DNA of 64,000 nt from Actinomycetota bacterium (GTDB lineage Bacteria > Actinomycetota > Acidimicrobiia > Acidimicrobiales > RAAP-2). Of this stretch, positions 1-11,377 are shown piece after piece. A program made the translations under genes and the position numbers. A model generated the notes under the pieces. That model was given only the letters and a program-made list of their open reading frames with translations, did not search any database and had not been told where the DNA came from. Within the stretch, counting starts at the first letter, position 1, and each line of letters starts with the position of its first letter. The DNA lies in assembly GCA_009726065.1 (NCBI GenBank), contig WLNA01000001.1, positions 62,001 to 126,000 of the forward strand. The letters run 5' to 3'.

Positions 1-2009
1 GTACGTGCTCTGGCCTAGGTACACGTTTTGAAGTAGATCCGGACCTAGTGATTCCCGACCATTCGTTGAGCGTAGCGGATGGTGCGATAGCTCCATGGGG
101 AGGAAATCGCGCTCGATATTTCGATCGATTGCTCCGAAGCGTTTGCGATTTCGGAGATTTTTCTTCAGACACGCCGTGGGCGGCGCTCCGCGACCAAGAT
201 CGCGAGCTCCTGCTCAAAGGAATTGACGGCGAGAAAGTTGAATACAGATTTATAAAGAAGAATGGTCGCTCCGCGACGTTCATGGCGCAGTTTCGTGGTG
301 TGATTCATTGGCTTGAGCGCCAATGGCAGGAGGCTGAGGGTGACTGGTCTCGCGATCAAGCGGAGCAGTACATGCGAGAGGTTGAGTGTCGGGCCTGCAA
401 TGGCCAACGCCTAAAACCAGAAATTCTTGCGGTACTCATCGGCCAAACGAATATCGCGGAGGTGAGCAACTTCACCATCGACGAGGCTGTGGCTTTCTTT
501 CAATCGTTAAAACTAAACAAGCGAGACGCCAAGATCGCTCAACAGGTTGTGAAGGAAATCAACGAGAGATTGAGCTTTCTGCTCGATGTCGGTTTGGATT
601 ACCTCACCTTGAGTAGGGCGTCAGCCTCCCTCTCTGGTGGCGAGGCACAGCGAATCCGACTGGCCAGTCAGATTGGCTCGCATCTGGTTGGGGTTCTCTA
701 TGTGCTAGACGAGCCGTCGATTGGACTACACCAACGCGACAACAGACGTCTCTTCTCAACGCTAGAACGGTTACGAGATCTGGGTAACTCGGTAATAGTT
801 GTCGAACACGACGAAGAGACCATTCGCCTTTCTGACTTCGTGGTTGATATCGGACCCGGGGCCGGTGAACACGGAGGAGAGATCGTGCACGCGGGAACCG
901 TAGCTAGTCTCCTGGCCAATCCGAAATCCTCTACAGGTCAGTACTTATCTGGCGCCAAAGCAATCGCTGTACCCAAAGCAAGGCGTACCGTGGAGGCGGG
1001 ATTTCTTTCGGTCATCGGTGCCAAAGCAAATAATTTGAAGAATGTCGATGCTGAATTCCCATTGGGCCGTTTTATCGCCGTGACCGGGGTCTCGGGTTCT
1101 GGAAAATCGACCTTGATCAACCAGATTCTTTTATCTGGGCTTCAGAAACACTTCTATCGGTCGAAAGTACAAGTCGCCGAGCACGATGCGATTATCGGTG
1201 TGGAATTCATCGACAAAGTCGTCGCCGTCGACCAGCAGCCGATTGGGCGAACCCCAAGGTCAAATCCGGCCACCTACACCGGAGTGTTTGACAAGATCCG
1301 GAAATTGTTTTCAGAAACCCAAGAGGCCAAAACACGCGGATACCTTCAGGGCCGCTTTTCATTCAACGTTAAGGGTGGACGGTGCGAAAATTGCTCGGGT
1401 GACGGAACGATAAAAATTGAGATGCACTTTCTTCCTGATGTGTATGTGAATTGTGACGTATGCAATGGCAGTCGCTATAACCGTGAAACATTGGAGGTTC
1501 TTTACCGAGGGAAGTCGATCGCAGACGTGCTGCATATGCCGATAGCGGAGTCGCTCGAGTTTTTCTCCAAACAACCATCGATATCGCGGCATATTCAGGC
1601 GTTGGTTGACGTGGGCCTGGGCTATGTGAGACTGGGACAGCCTGCCCCAACGCTGTCTGGAGGCGAGGCGCAGCGTGTCAAACTGGCTACAGAACTCGCT
1701 CGGCGTGCAACCGGGCACACGCTTTACGTTCTTGACGAACCGACGACGGGACTGCATTTCGAGGATGTCGATAGGTTATTGACTGTGCTGCATCGCCTTG
1801 TAGACCAGGGCAATACCGTATTGACCATCGAACACAATCTCGATGTAATCAAGACTGCGGATTGGATCATTGATCTTGGCCCGGAGGGTGGGAAGCGGGG
1901 TGGCACTGTAACGGCTGTCGGCACTCCAGAGGATGTGGCGAAGACTAAAACAGCCACGGGTGAGGTGCTCCGAGCGGTGCTACCTAAGACAAGGACTGCG
2001 AAGCGCTAG
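1..2009 (+). CDS. uvrA: UvrABC excinuclease subunit A (5' end outside window)
   Basis: UvrA is the damage-sensing ATPase of nucleotide excision repair. The reading frame is open from base 3 (residues CSGLGTRF and onward), so the gene enters from the left edge. The GTG at 48 lies inside the protein and is not a start. About 668 of the usual ~940 residues are visible. Seen in order: a zinc-finger half [12 protein letters not shown], the first ABC signature [12 protein letters not shown] with [11 protein letters not shown], the second Walker [10 protein letters not shown], the C-terminal zinc finger CENCSGDG...[10 protein letters not shown], and the second signature [12 protein letters not shown] with DEPTTGLH. 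The uvrC start lies 4 bases after the stop, so the two excision genes are probably co-transcribed. Confidence 0.97.
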   Translation, partial: TCSGLGTRFEVDPDLVIPDHSLSVADGAIAPWGGNRARYFDRLLRSVCDFGDFSSDTPWAALRDQDRELLLKGIDGEKVEYRFIKKNGRSATFMAQFRGVIHWLERQWQEAEGDWSRDQAEQYMREVECRACNGQRLKPEILAVLIGQTNIAEVSNFTIDEAVAFFQSLKLNKRDAKIAQQVVKEINERLSFLLDVGLDYLTLSRASASLSGGEAQRIRLASQIGSHLVGVLYVLDEPSIGLHQRDNRRLFSTLERLRDLGNSVIVVEHDEETIRLSDFVVDIGPGAGEHGGEIVHAGTVASLLANPKSSTGQYLSGAKAIAVPKARRTVEAGFLSVIGAKANNLKNVDAEFPLGRFIAVTGVSGSGKSTLINQILLSGLQKHFYRSKVQVAEHDAIIGVEFIDKVVAVDQQPIGRTPRSNPATYTGVFDKIRKLFSETQEAKTRGYLQGRFSFNVKGGRCENCSGDGTIKIEMHFLPDVYVNCDVCNGSRYNRETLEVLYRGKSIADVLHMPIAESLEFFSKQPSISRHIQALVDVGLGYVRLGQPAPTLSGGEAQRVKLATELARRATGHTLYVLDEPTTGLHFEDVDRLLTVLHRLVDQGNTVLTIEHNLDVIKTADWIIDLGPEGGKRGGTVTAVGTPEDVAKTKTATGEVLRAVLPKTRTAKR

Positions 2010-2013
2010 GCCT

Positions 2014-3873
2014 ATGGAAAAGCCTCAGGGCATACCCACGGAAAGTGGCTGCTACATCTTTCGTGATCAACACCAGACGATTATTTATGTCGGCAAGGCC
2101 AAGAACCTATCTAGTCGGCTTGGAAGCTATTTCAGTCGATCGACTCAAATGTCAGCCAAGACCGTCGCTCTCATGGAAATGGCCTGCGAGGTGGAGTGGA
2201 TTGTAACGGGCACCGAAGTTGCAGCGCTTATCCTCGAGAACGATTTAATTAAAAAGCATCAGCCTCGTTTCAATATCCGACTGAAGGACGACAAGTCCTA
2301 CCCGTATTTGGCACTTGACTTGCGGCAAGACTTCCCTGTGCCGTACATGACGAGATCGGCGCGCCAAAAAGGTGTGCGGTATTTCGGTCCTTTTGGGCAC
2401 GTAAGGAACGCTCGAGTAATGCTGGACGAGGTTCTACGTATCGCACCACTACGTTCTTGCAGTTCCTCGAAGTATCAGGCTCACGAGCGACGAGGACGGG
2501 CATGTTTGCTTTACGACATTGGTAAATGCTCGGGACCCTGTGTGGGGGCAATCGAGAAACCGGCGTACGACGATCTGGTGGCCACGTTTGTCAAGTTTTT
2601 CAGTGGCCAGAAGCGCGAGCTACAAGAACGATTAGAGCAAGAGATGAATCAAGCATCGCGTCTGCAAGATTACGAGGGTGCCGCACGAACACGAGACGCG
2701 CTGGTAGCCCTTCAGAAGGCATCACAAGAGCAGGCTGTAGTACTTGGAGAAGGTACAAACTTGGATGCAATCGCGGTCACTCGAGCAGATGCTCGAGCCG
2801 TCGTGAGTTGCTTTTTCATTCGCCATGGCCGAATTGTGGGACGAACAAACAAGCTCTTCGATGTCGGCTACGAAACGACAGATAGCGACGTCATGGAGGC
2901 CTTCGTTGTTGGTCATTACGACTCGGAATCGATTCCAAGTTTGATTATTTCGAATGTCGAACTGGCCGATTCAGCGCTGCTCGCCGATTACCTGATTTCG
3001 ATAGCGAAGCGTCAAACTCGAGTTTCCCCTCCTCGAGGAGACAAACAGCGCTCGGTAGTGGCGTTGGGCCTTGCTGATGGCAACACCGTTTTGAGGAGAG
3101 ATTCTCTTCGGCGTCAGAGCGACCATAACATTCGCTCAAAAGCGCTGCTAGAGATTGGCTCCACTCTCGGGTTGTCAGCGCCGCCATACCGTATCGAGTG
3201 CTTCGACATGAGCCATCTCCAGGGAACCAACTATGTCGGATCAATGGTGACGGTAGTTGACGGACTCCCGCAGCGGTCTGGCTATCGTCACTTCAATGTG
3301 AAAACTGTCCTCGGCAATGACGACGCTGGTGCTATGAGGGAAGTTCTGACCAGACGGTTAGCGTATTTACAACTGGGGAATGAAGACTCTCGATTTCCTC
3401 GACCAGACCTCATTGTGGTCGATGGGGGGCTCCCACAACTCTCAGCAGCTCTCGACGCCGTCAACGCTCTAGGACTTTCCGGAACGGTTGAAGTCGTTGC
3501 GCTGGCTAAGAGGGAGGAGCTGCTCTATCGACCAGGTAGTTCCTTGCCAATTCGGTTGGACCAAGGCTCTGAGGCGCTGTACCTGCTCCAGCGCCTACGC
3601 GATGAAGCGCATCGATTTGCAGTTACTTTTCACCGTTCAAAACGCGGCATCTCAATGATTAGCACGACATTGGACTCAGTCGCTGGTCTCGGTCCGGCGC
3701 GGCAAAGACGGCTGCTGCAGGAATATGGCTCGCTGAAGGAGATGCGATCACTTCCCCTGGATTCGCTACTTGAGCTGTCGTGGCTACCACCGACCGTGGC
3801 GCGAGCACTCTACGATCGTCTGCATGAGACGGGCATGCCCCGTCTAGAGAAGGGGAGCGTTCCCGATGAATGA
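2014..3873 (+). CDS. uvrC: UvrABC excinuclease subunit C
   Basis: UvrC makes the two incisions flanking a lesion in nucleotide excision repair. The ATG at 2014 is chosen because MEKPQGIPTESGCYIF matches the family N-terminus, and longer versions of the frame run back into uvrA. The protein is 619 residues, the normal size. Visible: GIY-YIG nuclease domain (GCYIF near 12-16, YVGKAKNL 25-32), UVR coiled motif binding UvrB (about 202-237, QDYEGAARTRD), RNase H-like C-terminal nuclease with IECFDMSH (about 392), and a C-terminal helix-hairpin-helix region (about 555-610). It sits 4 bases after uvrA and overlaps rapZ by 8 bases. Confidence 0.97.
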   Translation: MEKPQGIPTESGCYIFRDQHQTIIYVGKAKNLSSRLGSYFSRSTQMSAKTVALMEMACEVEWIVTGTEVAALILENDLIKKHQPRFNIRLKDDKSYPYLALDLRQDFPVPYMTRSARQKGVRYFGPFGHVRNARVMLDEVLRIAPLRSCSSSKYQAHERRGRACLLYDIGKCSGPCVGAIEKPAYDDLVATFVKFFSGQKRELQERLEQEMNQASRLQDYEGAARTRDALVALQKASQEQAVVLGEGTNLDAIAVTRADARAVVSCFFIRHGRIVGRTNKLFDVGYETTDSDVMEAFVVGHYDSESIPSLIISNVELADSALLADYLISIAKRQTRVSPPRGDKQRSVVALGLADGNTVLRRDSLRRQSDHNIRSKALLEIGSTLGLSAPPYRIECFDMSHLQGTNYVGSMVTVVDGLPQRSGYRHFNVKTVLGNDDAGAMREVLTRRLAYLQLGNEDSRFPRPDLIVVDGGLPQLSAALDAVNALGLSGTVEVVALAKREELLYRPGSSLPIRLDQGSEALYLLQRLRDEAHRFAVTFHRSKRGISMISTTLDSVAGLGPARQRRLLQEYGSLKEMRSLPLDSLLELSWLPPTVARALYDRLHETGMPRLEKGSVPDE

Positions 3874-4707
3874 GATTCTCGTAGTCGCCGGTATGTCGGG
3901 TGCAGGTCGGTCAACGGTATCGGCGGCCCTCGAGGATGCGGCTTGGTCCGTGATTGACAATTTGCCTCTCGAACTGATTACGCGAGTTTCTGAACTGGCG
4001 TCACCTGGGGGCGCCGAATCGACTGGCCTCGCTTTTATCGTGGGTCGCTCTGGTGGCCTTGACCCCGAACATTTGCTCCGGACCATTGCTGAGTTACGCC
4101 AGCAGGGTTTCGCCGCAAGATTACTTTTTCTGGACGCACCCGATGACGTTTTGGTAAGTCGATTCGAAGGCAATAGAAGGCGCCATCCCGTCTCCGCCTC
4201 CTCAGTGGTTAATGCAATTCAGGGAGAGCGAAACCTCCTGAGGCCACTCATGGAATCTGCTGACTTGAACATTGATACCGGAGCTCTTAATACCAATCAG
4301 CTGCGTCGACGGATAGCCGAACTGTTTAATTCAATTCCGAGTGGCTCCATGAGAATTAACATCATGTCTTTCGGTTACTCCAATGGGATTCCGCGAGATG
4401 CTGATGTAGTGATGGACTGTCGATTCCTACCTAACCCTCACTGGGTGGAGGAATTGCGAGCCCATACGGGCCTGGAGTCGGAAGTCTCTGAATACGTAGT
4501 AAGCCATGCCGACGCACAGCGTTTTTTGACGGATGTAGTCGGGATGTTGAACTGGCAGATACCCGTTTTTGCGAAAGAGGGGAAGACTTATTTTTCGGTC
4601 GCCTTCGGCTGTACTGGTGGTAAACATCGCTCCGTTGCCATAGCCGAAGAAATCGCAACCCGCCTCGGTGGTGGCGTAACGGTGTTTCATCGTGACGTCG
4701 AGCGTTC

Positions 4708-4711
<4 letters not shown>
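3866..4711 (+). CDS. rapZ: RapZ-family RNA-binding nucleotide-binding protein
   Basis: RapZ/YvcJ family P-loop protein of 281 residues. In E. coli RapZ is an RNA adaptor controlling amino-sugar synthesis; in actinobacteria the role is not settled. Residues 9-17 form the P-loop GMSGAGRST. The usual Lys is Arg, a substitution I recall as common in actinobacterial members. The C-terminal half has the family blocks MSFGYSNG, DVVMDCRFLPNPHW and GCTGGKHRS. The start overlaps the uvrC stop by 8 bases, and the stop overlaps yvcK by 4. The uvrC-rapZ-yvcK order is typical of actinobacteria. Confidence 0.93.
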
Positions 4712-6604
<1,893 letters not shown>

Positions 6605-6606
6605 CA

Positions 6607-7728
6607 ATGCAGCTACCGTCAATCGACGATCTCGGTGATATTTCAGGTAAGCGAGTTTTAGTCAGGGTCGACTTCAATGTTCCGTTAGCAGATAGACAGG
6701 GAACATTGGTTGTTACGGACGATTTCCGGATTCGAAGCGCTCTGCCGCTTTTCCGTGAGCTCCAAAATCGCGGGGCCCAAGTGACTGCCTGCACCCATCT
6801 CGGAAGGCCGAATGGTGCTGCCGTAGATAAGTACAGCGTGAAGCCAGTGCGCGACCATCTCGATTCTTTGATCGACGGAGTTGACCTACTCGAAAATCTC
6901 AGATTCTCACCGGGCGAAGAAGGCAATGATCGTGCGTTTGGTGTAGCGCTGACAGACTCCTACGACTGTTTCGTAAACGAAGCGTTTGGGGTATCGCATC
7001 GTGAACATGCATCCATCATGGTCCCTCCAACATTGATCCCATCGGCGGCCGGGCCGAATTTGGCTCACGAGGTTGAAACGCTGACTGGACTATTGACAAA
7101 CCCATTGCGACCATTCGTGGCGATAGTTGGCGGGGCGAAAGTGGCCGACAAGATCGGAATAACTAAAGTCCTAGTTGACAAGGCCGACGCCGTTATTGTC
7201 GGCGGTGGCATGGCCTTCACATTCTGGAAAGCATTGGGCCGCTCCATTGGCGATTCCCTTGTTGATCTTTCACGTATCGACGAGGTTGGCGAGCTTCTCG
7301 CAACGGGCCGTGTTCACATTCCAGACGATGTTTGGGCGCTTCCTGTGGGCTCTCCCTTCGGGGTGGGCGGCGAAGAGACCCCTAGTCATTTTGTGGGTAA
7401 TGTACCGGACGGCTTTATGGCCCTCGATATCGGTCCGGAATCCGCCCAGCGTTTTGCGAAAATACTTGCTACTGCTGGCACGGTTCTTTGGAACGGCCCT
7501 ATGGGAGTTTTCGAAGACCCCAGGCTCGCATCAGGTACTCGACTGATCGCCGAAGCGCTCGCTACGTCAAAAGCGATATCGGTGGTCGGCGGTGGAGACT
7601 CTGCGGCCGCGGTGGAGCAATTCGGCGTTGCTGAGCGGATGTCGTTCATTTCCACTGGTGGTGGGGCTTCGTTGGAACTACTCGAATACGGAGATTTGCC
7701 TGGGCTTAGAGCCCTAAGAGGGGAGTAG
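6607..7728 (+). CDS. pgk: Phosphoglycerate kinase
   Basis: Transfers phosphate from 1,3-bisphosphoglycerate to ADP. At 373 residues it is slightly shorter than the usual ~390. Visible: VLVRVDFNVP near 17-26, HLGRPNG, ENLRFSPGEE, the hinge VGGAKVADKI, the nucleotide-binding WNGPMGVFE and the C-terminal GGGDSAAA with STGGGASLE. Co-transcribed between gap (2-base gap) and tpiA (3-base gap). Confidence 0.97.
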   Translation: MQLPSIDDLGDISGKRVLVRVDFNVPLADRQGTLVVTDDFRIRSALPLFRELQNRGAQVTACTHLGRPNGAAVDKYSVKPVRDHLDSLIDGVDLLENLRFSPGEEGNDRAFGVALTDSYDCFVNEAFGVSHREHASIMVPPTLIPSAAGPNLAHEVETLTGLLTNPLRPFVAIVGGAKVADKIGITKVLVDKADAVIVGGGMAFTFWKALGRSIGDSLVDLSRIDEVGELLATGRVHIPDDVWALPVGSPFGVGGEETPSHFVGNVPDGFMALDIGPESAQRFAKILATAGTVLWNGPMGVFEDPRLASGTRLIAEALATSKAISVVGGGDSAAAVEQFGVAERMSFISTGGGASLELLEYGDLPGLRALRGE

Positions 7729-7731
7729 AAG

Positions 7732-8514
7732 ATGTCCAATAATCGAGCGCTAGTAGTAGGCAACTGGAAAATGAATCTTGATCACGTCGAGGCGATTCAT
7801 CTAGTACAGCAATTAGGTGTTTTGCTGCGCGCCCACGCGCCCGAACGAACCGATGTGGTGGTCGCACCACCATTTGTTGACCTTCGCTCATCCTGTTCGG
7901 TTATTGAGGCCGACAGGCTCTCTATTGGAGTGGCAGCCCAGCATGTAAACCCGTCTGAAAGTGGTGCATTTACAGGCGAGATCTCGGCTGCCATGCTCAA
8001 ACGACTAGGCGTGCAGCGAGTGATTATCGGTCACTCCGAGCGTCGGGAGATGTTCGGCATGACGGATGAAATAGTTGCGACAACTGTGCGTTCAGCGTTG
8101 CAGTCCGGGCTACGAATTATCTTGTGTGTTGGAGAGGGTTCTGATGAGCGTGAAGCCGGAGAAGCCATCAGCTTCGTATCTGCACAATTGGCCTCAGCTC
8201 TCGATGGTATTCAAGAGTCGTACTTTGACCAGATCGATATTGCATATGAGCCAGTATGGTCAATAGGTACTGGGGTAAACGCTTCTTCGGAAACTGTGGT
8301 CGAGATGACAAATGCAATACGTAGGTGCATCAATCCGTTGTTGCGTAATCACGCGGCGGTTATTTATGGCGGCTCTGTCAAACCTGAAAATGCAGAAGAG
8401 TTGATACGTCTGGGTGGCTGTGACGGTTTCCTTGTTGGGGGAGCGAGTCTGAACGCCGAGCATTTCACCCAAATTGTGACGATAGTCGATGGATGCTACG
8501 GTAAGCATCGCTGA
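7732..8514 (+). CDS. tpiA: Triosephosphate isomerase
   Basis: Interconverts dihydroxyacetone phosphate and glyceraldehyde 3-phosphate. 260 residues, normal length. The active-site set is complete: Lys13 in GNWKMN, His101 in IIGHSERR and Glu173 in AYEPVWSIGTG, plus phosphate-binding YGGSVKPEN and FLVGGASL. An AGGGGAG ribosome site lies just upstream. Completes the gap-pgk-tpiA block and is followed after 11 bases by secG, an order shared by many Gram-positives. Confidence 0.98.
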   Translation: MSNNRALVVGNWKMNLDHVEAIHLVQQLGVLLRAHAPERTDVVVAPPFVDLRSSCSVIEADRLSIGVAAQHVNPSESGAFTGEISAAMLKRLGVQRVIIGHSERREMFGMTDEIVATTVRSALQSGLRIILCVGEGSDEREAGEAISFVSAQLASALDGIQESYFDQIDIAYEPVWSIGTGVNASSETVVEMTNAIRRCINPLLRNHAAVIYGGSVKPENAEELIRLGGCDGFLVGGASLNAEHFTQIVTIVDGCYGKHR

Positions 8515-8525
8515 TTGGAGTTTTT

Positions 8526-8756
8526 GTGCTTACAGGAATTGTTGTTGCGGTCTCAGTTATTAGTGGTGTAGGGCTTATCTTTCTGGTCTTGATGCACTCT
8601 GGTCGGGGCGGTGGTATTTCAGACTTACTCGGAGGTAGTTTGGGCTCTGTGGCGCAGGGTTCCACCGTGGTTGAAAGAAATCTCGACCGCTTCACCGTGG
8701 CGGTCGCAATGATCTTCTTTTTCGCAGTTCTCACGCTCGATTTGCGCCTGCAGTAA
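8526..8756 (+). CDS. secG: Preprotein translocase subunit SecG
   Basis: 76-residue SecG, the small non-essential subunit of the SecYEG channel. Two hydrophobic segments (about 3-23 and 54-72) flank the conserved cytoplasmic loop with HSGRGGGISDLLGG. The start is GTG at 8526 behind TTGGAG. The position after tpiA is the usual one. The stop TAA overlaps the next gene's ATG by one base. Confidence 0.9.
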   Translation: MLTGIVVAVSVISGVGLIFLVLMHSGRGGGISDLLGGSLGSVAQGSTVVERNLDRFTVAVAMIFFFAVLTLDLRLQ

Positions 8757-10369
8757 TGATGCGCCCGCGAGGGTTAATTGCAGCGCTAACTGCATTCGCC
8801 ACACTGGTTGTCGCTGGGCCCAGCGCAGGTGCTAGTCCGGTTAATACGGGTACGTTACACATCTACGTTCCAGGTTCATTCGCTGGTTGTACTGCGACGA
8901 GCGTTAATAGTTCGCCGGCATTGCGTTCGATCATGGACTTAATTCGGCCCAGTGCATTCCTTCCCAACAGTGTCGGCCGTTTGATTGGCGTTCGCGGACC
9001 TATTCTTTCGGCCGAATTGACCTCGCTTAAGCCTCAAGCCGTTGTGTACACCATTGATCGCACATTTCATTGGTCTAACGGAGATACGTTTTCGGTTGCC
9101 GACCTAACCAATGTCATCGTCGAAGGTAGACAGTCTTCGGCCACATGGGCCGATGGTTACCACCACATCGTTAGTTTTGCGATTGGACCAAAGAAGAATA
9201 CTCTTCGTGTCGTATTCGATAACCACTATTCGGATTGGTCGCGGATGTTTCGGAGCCTCGAGCATGCGCCAGTGCCACGCCAGTGTCGGTTCGATCAAAT
9301 TGTTTCGCAACCTTCTCTAGGTCCCTACACCCTTCTGTCATTGACACGTGCTGTTGCAGTGCTCCAGGCGAACGAGTCTTGGCCGCACTATGAACAGTTG
9401 TACCGAACCGTGATTGTTGAAGCTGGGGCGCCTGCAACCCGTATCGGAGCCACTCCTTTTGTAGATTTGCGATACGGCTTTACCAGGCAGGATCTCACCG
9501 CTTCCAGTATCCATACGGATCGTTACGCAAAAATTGGGGTATCTAATCACACGGCCGTAGTGCTCTATTCGCCTCGCCGCTACCTCTCCAGTCAACTCAA
9601 GGTCAGAGAGTATTTGAGTGCCGCGCTCAATCGGCAGGAACTGATTAACCAGCTAATTGGAGAACAGACATTTGCTATAGCACCTGCAAGGTTCAATTTA
9701 ATTGGGCAGGCACAAATTGGCTATATCGGTGACGGAGGCCTATCGCCCGTGACGCAGATGACCGTTCCTGATAGTTCCGATTTACAATTTACGGGCACTG
9801 GCGACTGCCGGTCGTGTGCGAGTGCACTGTTGAATCACGGTTTCGGTTTACGCATCAGATCGGGTGGCGTGATCTTCAATGGACTTCCTTTGGTAGTTCG
9901 ACTTGCCGTAGGACCATCTCCAAAGATGAGAGAGTTAGCCGCATTGATTCAGTCGCAGTGGCGAATGGCTGGTGTCAGTTCCTTTATAGCTAGGTATGAC
10001 ACAGAGTTAGCCGCTGCCAACGCCGTAGCCTATGGTGCAGCCGAGACGGCACTGGTAGAGCAAACAGTTGGACCAGTAGGCAGTACGGCAGCCGCTTGGT
10101 ACGGACCCCGTCGATCCGATCAGTTCGATGCGGGATGGCGTTCGCCACAGGCGAATAGCGCCGCGCTCGCTGCGTTGTCTGCGTTCAACCCAGTAGAAGC
10201 ACTCACCTCCTGGAAGAGTCTCGACCAAATTATTGCTTCGAACTTCTGGATGAGGCCTTTGTTTGCAATGCCTTATTACCTCCGTTGGAGCTCTAGTATT
10301 TCAACCGTCTCGCCGAGTAATAGCTTGGAAGGATTGTTGTGCCAGTTGACGTTGTGGAATGCGACCTGA
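8756..10369 (+). CDS. Extracellular solute-binding protein, family 5-like, orphan
   Basis: 537-residue secreted protein. Residues 1-26 look like a Sec signal peptide (positively charged MMRPRG, hydrophobic core, AGA cleavage region) with no lipobox Cys. The body resembles family 5 (oligopeptide/nickel) periplasmic binding proteins: TIDRTFHWSNGDTFSVADL near 98-116 and VREYLSAALNRQELINQL in the second lobe. No ABC permease or ATPase is nearby, so ligand and partner are unknown. It overlaps secG by one base and so probably belongs to the glycolysis-secG transcript. The gene ends shortly before tRNA-Leu. Similarity is moderate, so a diverged binding protein with another role is possible. Confidence 0.75.
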   Translation: MMRPRGLIAALTAFATLVVAGPSAGASPVNTGTLHIYVPGSFAGCTATSVNSSPALRSIMDLIRPSAFLPNSVGRLIGVRGPILSAELTSLKPQAVVYTIDRTFHWSNGDTFSVADLTNVIVEGRQSSATWADGYHHIVSFAIGPKKNTLRVVFDNHYSDWSRMFRSLEHAPVPRQCRFDQIVSQPSLGPYTLLSLTRAVAVLQANESWPHYEQLYRTVIVEAGAPATRIGATPFVDLRYGFTRQDLTASSIHTDRYAKIGVSNHTAVVLYSPRRYLSSQLKVREYLSAALNRQELINQLIGEQTFAIAPARFNLIGQAQIGYIGDGGLSPVTQMTVPDSSDLQFTGTGDCRSCASALLNHGFGLRIRSGGVIFNGLPLVVRLAVGPSPKMRELAALIQSQWRMAGVSSFIARYDTELAAANAVAYGAAETALVEQTVGPVGSTAAAWYGPRRSDQFDAGWRSPQANSAALAALSAFNPVEALTSWKSLDQIIASNFWMRPLFAMPYYLRWSSSISTVSPSNSLEGLLCQLTLWNAT

Positions 10370-10408
10370 ATGGCCCCCTGTTCCTCTTGAGATAAACTGC
10401 TTACCCAC

Positions 10409-10494
10409 GTCGAAGTGGTGAAATGGCAGACACGCTAGCTTGAGGGGCTAGTGCTCGAAAGGGCGTGCGGGTTCAAGTCCCGCCTTCGACACCA
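10409..10494 (+). tRNA. tRNA-Leu(GAG)
   Basis: Class II tRNA, 86 bases. The acceptor stem GTCGAAG pairs with CTTCGAC (10484-10490), the discriminator A is at 10491 and CCA is encoded at 10492-10494. Anticodon stem CTAGC/GCTAG encloses a loop with anticodon GAG, a variable arm follows, and the T arm contains GGTTCAAGTCC. A possible -10 TAAACT lies at 10393-10398 with no clear -35. Confidence 0.96.
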
Positions 10495-10564
10495 AACTTT
10501 TACCAATATGCCGAAGGAGGTCTCCCGAGGCTTAGCGGCGGTACCATTCCACATGGAGGTGCGC

Positions 10565-11377
10565 ATGACACAGGTCTTATTGGTTGCCTACGAAACGCGC
10601 CCTGACGCCGTCGAACTAGCGGTGACCGCAAAAGAGCAGCTTGAATCTCTTGGTATCGATACGTCAATCGCGAAGGTCGGTGATATACCCCGTATTCCTG
10701 AATTGACGACCGACTCCATTGTGGTTTCATTAGGCGGGGACGGAACATTTCTGCGGGCTGCTCGTTTCGCCCACGGAGCGTCGGCGACCGTTATGGGGGT
10801 GAACCTCGGTCGAGTTGGTTTCCTAGTGCCTGCCCAGCCCTCTGAAATCGTTTCACAGGTGATTGCATACCGCGACGGTGGTGCTGTTGTCGAAGAACGC
10901 ATTGTTCTCGATGTTCGACTGTCCGACGGCACTCACGACATTGCGATTAACGAGGTTGTGGTCGAGCGTTCGCAAGCTGGACATATGGTGCGTTTGCGAA
11001 CCTTTATCGCCGGCGACGAGTTTCTTACGTACTCAGCCGATGGTGTTCTTGTCGCCACGCCCACTGGGAGTACTGGTTACAATTTTTCGGCGGGAGGACC
11101 AGTAATGGGAACGAATCTTCCAAACATGGTTATGACCCCTATAGCCCCCCATTTCACTGTTGACCGTTCAATTGTCGTATCGGCAGATACTGAAATTTCA
11201 ATGTCGGTATTAGATCGTCCAGGGCTAGTAGTCGCGGACGGAGTTCGACTGGGCAGCATTGAACCAGGCGAATCTCTCACTATCTGTTCACACGCCACCC
11301 CGATTCGCGTTGCGCTTCCCCAAGATTCAAAGTTCGGAGCACGCTTGCGTCATAGTTTGCGAGAAGGGCATGCCTAG
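10565..11377 (+). CDS. nadK: NAD kinase
   Basis: Phosphorylates NAD to NADP. The start is ATG 10565 behind a clear GGAGG site. The frame extends upstream into tRNA-Leu, which cannot be coding. 270 residues. Visible: GGDGTF (57-62), MGVNLGRVGFL, the NE motif in AINEVVVER, and the substrate block ADGVLVATPTGSTGYNFSAG. Overlaps recN by 8 bases, and the nadK-recN pair is conserved in actinobacteria. Confidence 0.95.
   Translation: MTQVLLVAYETRPDAVELAVTAKEQLESLGIDTSIAKVGDIPRIPELTTDSIVVSLGGDGTFLRAARFAHGASATVMGVNLGRVGFLVPAQPSEIVSQVIAYRDGGAVVEERIVLDVRLSDGTHDIAINEVVVERSQAGHMVRLRTFIAGDEFLTYSADGVLVATPTGSTGYNFSAGGPVMGTNLPNMVMTPIAPHFTVDRSIVVSADTEISMSVLDRPGLVVADGVRLGSIEPGESLTICSHATPIRVALPQDSKFGARLRHSLREGHA

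Noticed and set aside
48-2009. GTG at 48 as the start of the first gene
   Set aside because: The same frame is open to base 3 and encodes UvrA residues (CSGLG...) upstream, so the gene enters from outside the window.
10451-10564. Upstream extension of nadK to 10451
   Set aside because: It would lie inside tRNA-Leu; ATG 10565 has a GGAGG site and the correct N-terminus.
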